Below are positions 6,174-13,416 of a DNA stretch of 13,416 nt, piece after piece; position 1 is the first letter of the stretch; every line of letters begins with the position of its first letter. This DNA is from an uncultured Flavobacteriaceae bacterium. GTDB taxonomy: Bacteria > Bacteroidota > Bacteroidia > Flavobacteriales > Flavobacteriaceae. The position numbers were made by a program, and so were the translations under genes. A model generated the notes under the pieces. It did not search any database, was not told the origin of the DNA, and saw only the letters and a program-made list of their open reading frames with translations. The stretch lies in the NCBI GenBank assembly GCA_938018045.1, contig CALIIP010000137.1, positions 1 through 13,416 of the forward strand, written 5' to 3'.

Positions 6174-8579
6174 ATGAAACGAAGTATCAAAAAAGTAGCA
6201 ATTATCGGTTCCGGAATAATGGGAAGTGGAATTGCATGTCACTTTGCCAATATTGGCGTAGAAGTTCTTTTGTTAGACATAGTCCCAAGAGAATTAAACG
6301 ACAAAGAAAAAGCCAAAGGATTAACATTAGAAGATAAAGTTGTTCGTAATCGTTTAGTAAACGATGCATTGACGGCTTCTTTAAAATCAAAACCTTCACC
6401 TATATATAGCAAGGAATTTGCTGATAGAATTACAACAGGTAATTTAGAAGATGATATTGCAAAAGTTGCCGATGTCGATTGGATTATGGAAGTTGTTGTT
6501 GAAAGATTAGATATTAAGAAAATAGTTTTTGAAAAACTAGAAAAGTACAGAACTCCAGGAACTTTAATTACTTCTAATACATCTGGTATTCCTATTAAGT
6601 TTATGAATGAAGGAAGAAGTGAAGATTTCCAAAAACATTTTGCGGTAACTCACTTTTTTAATCCACCAAGATATTTAAAATTATTTGAGGTTGTTCCAGG
6701 ACCAAACTGTGATCAAGCTGTTACGGATTTCTTAATGATGTATGGTGATAAGTTTTTAGGTAAAACATCAGTTTTAGCAAAAGACACTCCAGCATTTATT
6801 GGAAATAGAATCGGAATTTTTGGAATCATGAGTTTATTTCATGTTGTAAAAGAAATGGGATTAACTATAGAGGAAGTAGATAAATTAACAGGCCCAGTTA
6901 TTGGAAGACCTAAATCTGCTACTTTTAGAACAATTGACGTTGTTGGATTAGACACATTGGTTCATACAGCAAATGGAGTAAAAGACAATTGTCCGGAAGA
7001 TGAAATGAGAGATCAGTTTGTAATTCCAGATTTTGTGAACCATATGATGGAGAACAAAATGTTAGGAAGTAAAACCAAGCAAGGTTTTTACAAAATGACA
7101 AAAGATGAAAATGGCAAAAGAAATATTTTATCTTTAGATTTAAATACACTTGAATATCGTCAAAAGAAATCGGCAAAATTTGCAACTTTAGAATTAACGA
7201 AAACGATTGATAATGTTACTGATCGTTTTAAAGTATTAGTTGCAGGTAAAGACAAAGCAGGAGAGTTTTATAGAAAATCTTTTGGAGCTATGTTTGCTTA
7301 TGTTCAAAATAGAATTCCAGAAATTTCTGATGAATTATATAGAATTGATGATGGTTTAAGAGCTGGATTTGGTTGGGAACATGGACCTTTTCAAATTTGG
7401 GATGCTGTTGGTGTAGAAAAAGGTGTTGAGATCATGAAAGCTGAAGGGCATGAAGTAGCCTCTTGGGTAACAGAGATGCTAGAAAAAGGTGAAACTTCTT
7501 TCTATTCAGTAAAAGAAGGTGCAACTCATTATTATGATATTCCTGCAAAAGCACAAGTTAAAAAACCAGGACAAGATTCATTTATCATATTAGATAATAT
7601 CAGAAAATCGAACGAAGTTTGGAAAAATTCTGGTGCAGTAATTGAAGATTTAGGAGACGGGATTTTAAATTTAGAATTCCAATCTAAAATGAACACTATT
7701 GGTGGTGATGTTTTAGCAGCAGTAAATAAAGCAATTGATTTAGCTGAAAAGAACTATCAAGGATTAGTTGTAGGTAATCAAGCTGCAAACTTTTCTGTAG
7801 GCGCAAATATCGGAATGATATTTATGATGGCTGCAGAACAAGAATATGATGAGCTAAACATGGCAATCAAATATTTCCAAGATACAATGATGCGTATGCG
7901 TTATTCTGCAATACCAACTATTTCTGCTCCTCATGGAATGGCTTTGGGTGGTGGATGTGAAATTTCCTTACATGCCGACAAAGTTGTTGCGGCTGCTGAA
8001 ACATATATGGGATTAGTAGAATTTGGAGTAGGTGTTATTCCAGGTGGTGGTGGTTCTAAAGAAATGGCATTACGTGCTTCTGACACGTTCCGAAAAGGAG
8101 ATGTTCAGTTAAACGTATTGCAAGAAAATTTCTTAACAATTGGTACTGCAAAAGTAGCAACTTCTGCTTACGAAGCATTTGATTTAGGATTACTTCAAAA
8201 AGGAAAAGATATTGTTGTAGTTAACAAAGATCGTCAAATTGCTGTTGCAAAAAAACACGCAATCTTAATGGCAGAATCTGGTTATACACAACCAGTCGCT
8301 CGTAAAGATGTGTTAGTTTTAGGTAAACAAGCATTAGGTGCGTTTATGGTAGCTACAGATTCTATGCAAGCAAGTAGATTTATATCAGAACATGATCAAA
8401 AAATAGCAAACAAATTAGCCTATGTAATGGCTGGTGGAGATTTATCAGAACCTACTAAAGTTTCTGAACAATATTTATTAGACTTAGAACGTGAAGCGTT
8501 CTTAAGTTTATGTACAGAGCGCAAAACATTAGAGCGTATTCAACACATGTTAAAAACTGGTAAACCATTAAGAAACTAA
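6174..8579 (+). CDS. fadN: Bifunctional 3-hydroxyacyl-CoA dehydrogenase / enoyl-CoA hydratase (801 aa)
   Basis: Catalyses the two middle steps of fatty-acid beta-oxidation: hydration of 2-enoyl-CoA and NAD-dependent oxidation of the 3-hydroxyacyl-CoA. The dehydrogenase comes first: Rossmann motif GSGIMGSGIA (12-21) with acidic D35, then HFFNPP with catalytic H160 paired with E172, at the same 12-residue spacing as human HADH H158/E170. Its C-terminal helical domains extend to about residue 430. A crotonase domain fills about 480-700: GGGCE with E596 and GLVEFG with E616 correspond to the two catalytic glutamates of rat enoyl-CoA hydratase (E144/E164, same spacing), and G593 is an oxyanion-hole glycine. 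This domain order is the reverse of E. coli FadB and the same as Bacillus subtilis FadN (about 789 aa). fadA starts 4 nt after its stop codon. No predicted signal or membrane segment; cytoplasmic. Confidence 0.95.
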   Translation: MKRSIKKVAIIGSGIMGSGIACHFANIGVEVLLLDIVPRELNDKEKAKGLTLEDKVVRNRLVNDALTASLKSKPSPIYSKEFADRITTGNLEDDIAKVADVDWIMEVVVERLDIKKIVFEKLEKYRTPGTLITSNTSGIPIKFMNEGRSEDFQKHFAVTHFFNPPRYLKLFEVVPGPNCDQAVTDFLMMYGDKFLGKTSVLAKDTPAFIGNRIGIFGIMSLFHVVKEMGLTIEEVDKLTGPVIGRPKSATFRTIDVVGLDTLVHTANGVKDNCPEDEMRDQFVIPDFVNHMMENKMLGSKTKQGFYKMTKDENGKRNILSLDLNTLEYRQKKSAKFATLELTKTIDNVTDRFKVLVAGKDKAGEFYRKSFGAMFAYVQNRIPEISDELYRIDDGLRAGFGWEHGPFQIWDAVGVEKGVEIMKAEGHEVASWVTEMLEKGETSFYSVKEGATHYYDIPAKAQVKKPGQDSFIILDNIRKSNEVWKNSGAVIEDLGDGILNLEFQSKMNTIGGDVLAAVNKAIDLAEKNYQGLVVGNQAANFSVGANIGMIFMMAAEQEYDELNMAIKYFQDTMMRMRYSAIPTISAPHGMALGGGCEISLHADKVVAAAETYMGLVEFGVGVIPGGGGSKEMALRASDTFRKGDVQLNVLQENFLTIGTAKVATSAYEAFDLGLLQKGKDIVVVNKDRQIAVAKKHAILMAESGYTQPVARKDVLVLGKQALGAFMVATDSMQASRFISEHDQKIANKLAYVMAGGDLSEPTKVSEQYLLDLEREAFLSLCTERKTLERIQHMLKTGKPLRN

Positions 8580-8583
8580 ACAA

Positions 8584-9774
8584 ATGAAAACAGCATATAT
8601 AGTACAAGGATATAGAACAGCCGTAGCAAAATCTAAAAGAGGCGCATTCAGGTTTAAAAGAGCTGATGAGTTAGCTGCAGAAACTATCGAATATTTAATG
8701 GAAAATTTGCCAGAATTCGATAAAACAAGAATTGATGATGTTATTGTTGGGAACGCAATGCCAGAAGGATCACAAGGTTTAAATATGGCACGTTTAATCT
8801 CTTTAATGGGATTAAAAATTGAAGAAGTTCCTGGTGTAACCGTAAATCGTTTTTGCTCTTCAGGATTAGAAACTATTGGTATGGCAGTTGCAAAAATTCA
8901 GTCAGGAATGGCTGAGTGTATTATTGCAGGTGGAGCAGAAAGCATGAGTTCTGTACCAATGACAGGTTTTAAACCAGAATTAAATTATGATACAGTGGCT
9001 GCAGGTCATGCAGATTATTATTGGGGAATGGGAAACACAGCAGAAGCAGTTGCAGACCAATATAATATCTCTCGTAAAGATCAGGATGAGTTTGCACTAA
9101 ATTCTCACTTAAAAGCATTAAAAGCACAAGCTGAAGATCGTTTTCAAGACCAAATAGTCCCTATTGAAGTTGAAGAAACATTTGTAAACGCTGAAGGAAA
9201 AAAAGTAACAAGAAAATATACAGTAAACAAAGATGAAGGGCCAAGAAAAGGGTCTAACATTGCTGGTTTAGAACGTTTACGTCCGGTTTTTGCTACAGGA
9301 GGAAGTGTTACTGCTGGTAACTCGTCACAAACAAGCGATGGCGCTGCTTTTGTAATGGTGATGAGTGAAGACATGGTAAAAGAATTGAATATTAAACCAA
9401 TTGCAAGAATGGTAAGTTATGCTGCTGCTGGTGTTCCTCCAAGAATTATGGGAATAGGACCTGTCGCTGCAATTCCTAAAGCATTAAAACAAGCTGGCTT
9501 AAAACAAGAAGATATTAGCTTAATAGAGTTAAATGAAGCTTTTGCTTCTCAATCTCTTGCAGTAATTCGTGAATTAGGTTTAGATGCTGACATCATTAAT
9601 GTAAACGGTGGTGCAATTGCACTAGGACACCCTTTAGGTTGTACTGGAGCAAAATTATCAGTTCAACTATTCGATGAAATGCGTAAGAGAAATATGCAAG
9701 GAAAATACGGAATGGTAACAATGTGCGTAGGTACTGGACAAGGTGCGGCAGGTATTTTCGAATTTTTAAATTAA
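8584..9774 (+). CDS. fadA: Acetyl-CoA acyltransferase (3-ketoacyl-CoA thiolase, 396 aa)
   Basis: Final step of beta-oxidation: thiolytic cleavage of 3-ketoacyl-CoA into acetyl-CoA and an acyl-CoA two carbons shorter. All thiolase landmarks are present: nucleophilic C91 in NRFCSSGLE, NEAF at 317-320, H349 in GGAIALGHPLG, and the acid/base C381 in CVGTGQG. Length (396 aa) is normal for the family, and the N-terminus (TAYIVQGYRTAVAK) is the standard first strand, supporting the ATG at 8584. It sits between fadN (4 nt upstream) and fadE (30 nt downstream), as in B. subtilis fadNAE. The context favours the degradative thiolase over a biosynthetic acetoacetyl-CoA thiolase. Confidence 0.95.
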   Translation: MKTAYIVQGYRTAVAKSKRGAFRFKRADELAAETIEYLMENLPEFDKTRIDDVIVGNAMPEGSQGLNMARLISLMGLKIEEVPGVTVNRFCSSGLETIGMAVAKIQSGMAECIIAGGAESMSSVPMTGFKPELNYDTVAAGHADYYWGMGNTAEAVADQYNISRKDQDEFALNSHLKALKAQAEDRFQDQIVPIEVEETFVNAEGKKVTRKYTVNKDEGPRKGSNIAGLERLRPVFATGGSVTAGNSSQTSDGAAFVMVMSEDMVKELNIKPIARMVSYAAAGVPPRIMGIGPVAAIPKALKQAGLKQEDISLIELNEAFASQSLAVIRELGLDADIINVNGGAIALGHPLGCTGAKLSVQLFDEMRKRNMQGKYGMVTMCVGTGQGAAGIFEFLN

Positions 9775-9804
9775 TCCAAAAGAAAAAAATATACAATATT
9801 TAAG

Positions 9805-11613
9805 ATGGAAACAAAAAATAAAGAGATTTTAAGAGGAGGTCAGTTTTTAGTAAAAGAAACTGTTTGCGAAGATGTATTTACTCCAGAAGATTTTTCTGAA
9901 GAACAAGTAATGATGAAAGAGGCTGTAAGAGAATTTACAGATAGAGAAATTGTTGCACATAGAGATCGTTTTGAAGCAAAAGATTATGCTTTAACAGAAA
10001 GTGTAATGAAAAAAGCTGGAGAATTAGGCTTTTTAGGTGTTGCAGTTCCTGAAGAATTTGGTGGAATGGGTATGGGTTTTGTCTCTACAATGCTTACTTG
10101 CGAGTATATTTCTAGTGGAAATGGATCTTTAAGTACTGCTTTTGGTGCTCATACAGGTATTGGTACTATGCCAATTACATTATATGGTACAGAAGAGCAA
10201 AAGAAAAAATATGTAACCAAATTGGCTACAGGAGAATGGATGGGTGCTTACTGTTTAACAGAGCCTGGAGCAGGATCTGATGCTAATTCTGGTAAAACTA
10301 CAGCAGAAATTTCTGCTGATGGTAAATCTTATAAGATTAACGGTCAAAAAATGTGGATCTCAAATGCAGGCTTCTGTAATGTGATGATTGTTTTTGCTCG
10401 AATTGAAAATGATAAAAACATCACAGGTTTTATTGTTGAATATGATGCTGCAAATTCTAATGGAATTACTTTAGGAGAAGAAGAGCACAAATTAGGAATA
10501 CGCGCTTCATCTACAAGACAAGTGTTTTTTAATGACACAGTAGTTCCTGTAGAAAATATGTTATCTGTAAGAGGAGGTGGTTTTAAAATTGCTGTAAATG
10601 CATTAAATGTTGGCCGTATTAAATTGGCTGCGGCTTGTATTGATTCTCAAAGAAGAATTACAACAAATGCTTTAAAATATGCTACAGAACGTAAACAATT
10701 TAAAACTCCAATTGCAGATTTTGGTGCAATAAAAGCCAAATTAGCAGAAATGGCAACGAATACGTACGCAGGTGAATCTGCAAGTTATAGAGCTGCTAAA
10801 AATATTGAAGACCGAATTGCGATGCGTTTAGAAGAAGGTAATTCTCATTCTGAAGCAGAATTAAAAGGTGTTGAAGAATACGCAATTGAATGTTCTATCT
10901 TAAAAGTAACAGTTTCTGAAGATGTACAAGCGTGTGCAGATGAAGGAATTCAAATTTTTGGAGGAATGGGATTCTCTGAAGAAACACCAATGGAAGCAGC
11001 TTGGAGAGATGCAAGAATTGCTAGAATATATGAAGGAACTAACGAAATTAACAGAATGTTATCTGTAGGTATGTTAGTAAAGAAAGCTATGAAAGGACAT
11101 GTAGATTTATTAGGTCCTGCAACTGCAGTTGGTAATGAATTATTAGGTATCCCTTCTTTTGACACTCCAGATTATTCTGAATTATTTGCTGAAGAAAAAG
11201 AAATGATTGCTAAAATTAAGAAAGTTTTCTTAATGGTTGCAGGATCTGCTATTCAGAAATTTGGACCTGAATTAGATAAGCATCAGCAATTATTAATGGC
11301 TTCTGCTAACATTTTAAACGAAGTCTATATGGCAGAATCTACCGTTTTACGTACAGAGAAAAATGCGAAACGTTTTGGTGAAGATGCACAAGAAGGACAA
11401 ATTGCAATGGCAAGATTGTACTTATATAATGCTGTGGAAATAGTAGAAAAGAACGCTAAAGAAGGTATTATTTCTTTTGCAGAAGGTGATGAACAACGTA
11501 TGTTATTAATGGGCTTAAAGCGATTTACTAAATACGCAAACTACCCTAATGTTGTAGCATTACGTAATACTATAGCAGAAAAACTAAAAGCAGAAAACAA
11601 ATATTGTTTTTAA
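9805..11613 (+). CDS. fadE: Acyl-CoA dehydrogenase with C-terminal extension (602 aa)
   Basis: An FAD-dependent acyl-CoA dehydrogenase for the first step of beta-oxidation, passing electrons to an electron-transfer flavoprotein that is not encoded here. The core occupies about 25-425: FAD-binding segments AYCLTEPGAGSDA (148-160) and MWISNA (183-188), the middle beta domain to about 250, and the C-terminal helical bundle with QIFGGMGF (383-390) and RIYEGTNEINR (407-417), where E410 aligns with the catalytic base of medium-chain enzymes (MCAD E376). About 180 further residues (425-602) form an extra helical domain, as in VLCAD/ACAD9 and B. subtilis FadE (594 aa), which suggests long-chain substrates. 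It is the last gene of the operon, 24 nt before a strong terminator. Confidence 0.94.
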   Translation: METKNKEILRGGQFLVKETVCEDVFTPEDFSEEQVMMKEAVREFTDREIVAHRDRFEAKDYALTESVMKKAGELGFLGVAVPEEFGGMGMGFVSTMLTCEYISSGNGSLSTAFGAHTGIGTMPITLYGTEEQKKKYVTKLATGEWMGAYCLTEPGAGSDANSGKTTAEISADGKSYKINGQKMWISNAGFCNVMIVFARIENDKNITGFIVEYDAANSNGITLGEEEHKLGIRASSTRQVFFNDTVVPVENMLSVRGGGFKIAVNALNVGRIKLAAACIDSQRRITTNALKYATERKQFKTPIADFGAIKAKLAEMATNTYAGESASYRAAKNIEDRIAMRLEEGNSHSEAELKGVEEYAIECSILKVTVSEDVQACADEGIQIFGGMGFSEETPMEAAWRDARIARIYEGTNEINRMLSVGMLVKKAMKGHVDLLGPATAVGNELLGIPSFDTPDYSELFAEEKEMIAKIKKVFLMVAGSAIQKFGPELDKHQQLLMASANILNEVYMAESTVLRTEKNAKRFGEDAQEGQIAMARLYLYNAVEIVEKNAKEGIISFAEGDEQRMLLMGLKRFTKYANYPNVVALRNTIAEKLKAENKYCF

Positions 11614-11636
11614 TATTAAAGCCCTCACTTTAATAT

Positions 11637-11669
11637 AAAATCCCAAAGCGTTCGCTTTGGGATTTTTTT
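11637..11669 (+). terminator. Terminator of the fad operon (convergent with the M50B gene)
   Basis: The stem AAAATCCCAAAGC (11637-11649) / GCTTTGGGATTTT (11654-11666) with a GTTC loop is followed by T residues to 11669 on the plus strand. It lies between the stop codons of two convergent genes. The reverse orientation also has four T residues after the stem, so it may work weakly for the minus-strand gene at 11700. A very similar hairpin occurs at 12456-12488. Confidence 0.92.
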
Positions 11670-11699
11670 ATTACTTAAATTTTTAAATAAGGAAGTTTG

Positions 11700-12398
11700 T
11701 TAAAGTTGCTGGTTTTTATAGATATATCTAAGCACAAAAAACAATACAAGTAATGCTATTAGCATCCAGACAACTCCAATAGAAATACTTGAAACTCCAA
11801 TTAATTCAGCAATTGCATCAGCATCGCTACCAATATCATTTCTATCAATTAGATCTCCTTTTATATCAATTACGACATACAAACAAGTAACAATACCAAT
11901 AAACTTCAGCCATAAATCATGGAAAATTATTCCAAAGAATTTAAAAGAAATCAACATAAAAACACTCAAGCCCAAAGTCATAAGTAAACCAAACAATTCT
12001 CCAGACTGAAATACAAAATAAGAAAGTACTAACAATACAAGTCCAATTACCAAAGTAATATATTTATCTCGTGTTGATTTAACTGCCAAAACCAAAATTA
12101 AAGAACCCCAAAACAAGCTACCAAGATAACCAGCACTACCAATCATAAATGAACTCCAAAAACTCGGCTGAATAGCATACTTACAATAACCTCCTATCCT
12201 TCTGTCAATCTGAATTTCAATTATTTCTCCTCCAAAAGCAACAGCCATTAAACCATGGCTCATCTCGTGCAACATCACTACAAATAACTTAATAGGATAT
12301 ACAAAAATGGTGTTCCAAAATAGCATCGTTACTGTTATCAAAATTGCCAAGTGAACAACCTGTAATTTAGCATCCGATAATTTTAAGTGTTTTTGCAT
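11700..12398 (-). CDS. M50B-like membrane zinc metallopeptidase (232 aa)
   Basis: A polytopic membrane protein with the zinc-binding motif HEMSH (residues 44-48, HExxH) at the end of a hydrophobic segment, followed by the amphipathic GGEIIEIQI stretch. This is the layout of the M50B-like peptidase family, relatives of site-2 proteases that cleave within or near the membrane. Hydrophobic segments lie near 15-45, 80-106, 113-130, 135-158, 163-178 and 203-226. The acidic stretch SDADAIAEL (191-199) is a candidate for the third metal ligand. The ATG at 12398 is the furthest possible start, because an in-frame stop lies two codons upstream. The gene is transcribed alone, convergent with the fad operon and divergent from the propeller gene. 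Its substrate is unknown; a housekeeping or non-catalytic role cannot be excluded. Confidence 0.85.
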   Translation of the reverse strand: MQKHLKLSDAKLQVVHLAILITVTMLFWNTIFVYPIKLFVVMLHEMSHGLMAVAFGGEIIEIQIDRRIGGYCKYAIQPSFWSSFMIGSAGYLGSLFWGSLILVLAVKSTRDKYITLVIGLVLLVLSYFVFQSGELFGLLMTLGLSVFMLISFKFFGIIFHDLWLKFIGIVTCLYVVIDIKGDLIDRNDIGSDADAIAELIGVSSISIGVVWMLIALLVLFFVLRYIYKNQQL

Positions 12399-12402
12399 TT
12401 TT

Positions 12403-12410
12403 CAAATATA
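12403..12410 (-). promoter_or_regulatory. -7 promoter box of the M50B gene, probably leaderless
   Basis: On the minus strand TATATTTG (TAnnTTTG) ends 4 nt before the ATG, so the transcript should begin at or next to the start codon. No clear -33 TTG is visible 17-23 nt upstream. The spacing is the same as in front of marR. Confidence 0.55.
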
Positions 12411-12455
12411 ACCTATTTTGTAATTATATAATTATAGAGATTTCTTCCCTTAGTT

Positions 12456-12488
12456 AAAATCCCAAATCAATTGCTTTGGGATTTTTTT
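12456..12488 (+). terminator. Terminator-like hairpin between divergent genes
   Basis: The stem AAAATCCCAAA (12456-12466) / TTTGGGATTTT (12475-12485) with an 8-nt loop is followed by T residues to 12488 on the plus strand. It lies upstream of the predicted start site of the propeller gene, so it is not part of that mRNA. Its likely effect is to stop plus-strand transcription arriving from the fad side, antisense to the M50B gene. Confidence 0.7.
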
Positions 12489-12498
12489 GTTACTTTTG
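12471..12498 (+). promoter_or_regulatory. Promoter of the beta-propeller gene, overlapping the hairpin
   Basis: TTG (12471-12473) as -33 element, a 17-nt spacer and TACTTTTG (12491-12498, TAnnTTTG) as -7 box give a leader of about 27 nt to the ATG at 12530. The -33 element lies in the loop of the hairpin at 12456-12488, so terminator and promoter share DNA. Confidence 0.6.
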
Positions 12499-12529
12499 AT
12501 TTATTCTAATATTCTTTAAAAACTAACTG

Positions 12530-13416
12530 ATGAAATATAAGTTCGTACTACTATTTTTGTTAACCTCTTTTTTCTGCAATGCGCAACCAAATACAGATGT
12601 TTTCCTGTTTGATTTAGCCATAGAAAACGGAAGCCTCAACATAACTAACTTTCAAAATATTTCTGATAATGAAGGCTACGACAATCAACCTTCGTTTATT
12701 GATAATACAACTTTGTTATATGCTGGAACTAGAAATGGTCAAACAGATATTGTAAAATATGACCTAGAAACTGGTCAAAAAAATTGGATTTCTGCTACCG
12801 AAGGAAGTGAGTATTCTCCATTAAAAATTCCAAATAAAAATAGAGCATCAGCAATTAGATTAGAAAAAGATGGAACGCAAAAACTCTACAGTTATAATTT
12901 AAGAAAGAATGTTTCAAAATCTTTAATTGATGATATTATAATTGGCTACCACACTTGGTTTGACATAAAAACGATTGTTTCATCTGTTCTAGAAGATGGA
13001 GGTTTATCTCTTTATAGCACTGATATTAGCACTTCAAAAAATCAAAAACTAGATTCAAATATTGGACGTTCCTTGCATAAAATTCCAAAAAGTGAATTGG
13101 TGAGTTATATCAGTAAAAAAAATCAAAAATGGGAAATTCGTTCTTTAAATCCTATCAATAATGAAACAGCACTTATTGTCAATACACTTGATAATTCTGA
13201 AGATATTTGTTGGACAATCAACGGAACTATTATCATAGGTAAAGGTGATATTCTTTATAAATTCAATCCTAAAACAGATAAAAACTGGGTGAAAATTACT
13301 TCACTTAAAAAGTACGGAATTACAAATATTACAAGACTTGCCACAAGTCCGAATGGCAGTAAAATTGCAATAGTTGGAGAAAAAACTGTCGTAGATCCAA
13401 ATGCATTAATAATTAC
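12530..13416 (+). CDS. Exported TolB/PD40-like beta-propeller protein, 3' end beyond window
   Basis: An open frame of 295 codons runs from the ATG at 12530 off the right edge. Residues 1-18 are a cleavable signal peptide (MKYKFVLLFLLTSFFCNA, cleavage expected before QPN). The mature part shows spaced beta-propeller blades of the PD40/TolB kind: NQPSFIDNTTLLYAGTR followed by IVKYDLETGQ (about residues 53-84), LYSYNLR (about 119-125), LYSTDIST (about 162-169), ICWTINGTIIIGKGDILYKF (about 228-247) and RLATSPNGSKIAIVGE (about 268-283). Such proteins are periplasmic or secreted, and some flavobacterial ones carry a fused enzyme or sorting domain, which cannot be judged here. There is no lipobox: the Cys near residue 16 is followed by NAQ and lacks the Ser-Asp-Asp signal. 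Divergent from the M50B gene; the role is unknown. Confidence 0.82.
   Translation, partial: MKYKFVLLFLLTSFFCNAQPNTDVFLFDLAIENGSLNITNFQNISDNEGYDNQPSFIDNTTLLYAGTRNGQTDIVKYDLETGQKNWISATEGSEYSPLKIPNKNRASAIRLEKDGTQKLYSYNLRKNVSKSLIDDIIIGYHTWFDIKTIVSSVLEDGGLSLYSTDISTSKNQKLDSNIGRSLHKIPKSELVSYISKKNQKWEIRSLNPINNETALIVNTLDNSEDICWTINGTIIIGKGDILYKFNPKTDKNWVKITSLKKYGITNITRLATSPNGSKIAIVGEKTVVDPNALII

Noticed and set aside
6174..8579. Calling the 801-aa enzyme FadB
   Set aside because: The domain order is dehydrogenase first and hydratase second, the reverse of FadB, and it matches FadN.
12530..12590. Lipoprotein reading of the propeller protein's N-terminus
   Set aside because: Cys16 is in FFCNAQ, without a convincing lipobox or acidic export signal; ordinary signal peptidase cleavage after NA fits better.

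Overview
The window looks like chromosome from a marine-type Flavobacteriia (Bacteroidota), something like Polaribacter, Tenacibaculum or Lacinutrix; the genus is inference. Four things point there: strongly AT-rich DNA; start codons without Shine-Dalgarno sequences; promoter boxes of the Bacteroidota form TAnnTTTG; and lipoproteins with an acidic Cys-Ser-Ser-Asp stretch after the lipid-bearing cysteine.

Left arm (1-1192, minus strand): two tandem paralogous secreted lipoprotein genes. The outer one is cut by the window edge. Each has its own promoter, and a rho-independent terminator lies between them.

Middle-left (1229-5519, minus strand): a tightly packed four-gene operon. In transcription order it holds a NatA-like ABC ATPase, a NatB-like ABC-2 permease (8-nt overlap), an MscS-family mechanosensitive channel (1-nt gap) and an NtrC-type sigma-54 response regulator. 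The regulator ends straight after its AAA+ domain and has no DNA-binding domain.

Centre (5520-5673): a divergent control region. It carries two 12-bp palindromes of form TATGC-NN-GCATA, 29 bp apart centre to centre, the inner one covering the -33 region of the rightward promoter. The -7 box of that promoter lies four bases from the MarR start codon, so the mRNA is probably leaderless.

Middle-right (5674-11613, plus strand): a fatty-acid beta-oxidation operon, marR-fadN-fadA-fadE, closed by a strong terminator. Gene order and protein sizes match the Bacillus subtilis fadNAE operon, but a MarR-family regulator heads it. FadE oxidises acyl-CoA to the 2-enoyl-CoA, FadN hydrates and re-oxidises it, and FadA releases acetyl-CoA. 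No acyl-CoA ligase or electron-transfer flavoprotein is in the window.

Right arm (11614-13416): a minus-strand M50B-like membrane zinc metallopeptidase gene bracketed by two closely related terminator hairpins in the same orientation. Divergent from it is the start of an exported TolB/PD40-like beta-propeller gene that runs off the edge.

No rRNA, tRNA, CRISPR array, insertion sequence or phage gene was seen. No stretch over 300 bases lacks a gene. The most notable points are the MarR operator pair with its leaderless promoter, the response regulator lacking a DNA-binding domain in an envelope-transport operon, the tandem lipoprotein duplication including its promoter, and the repeated terminator around the metallopeptidase gene.
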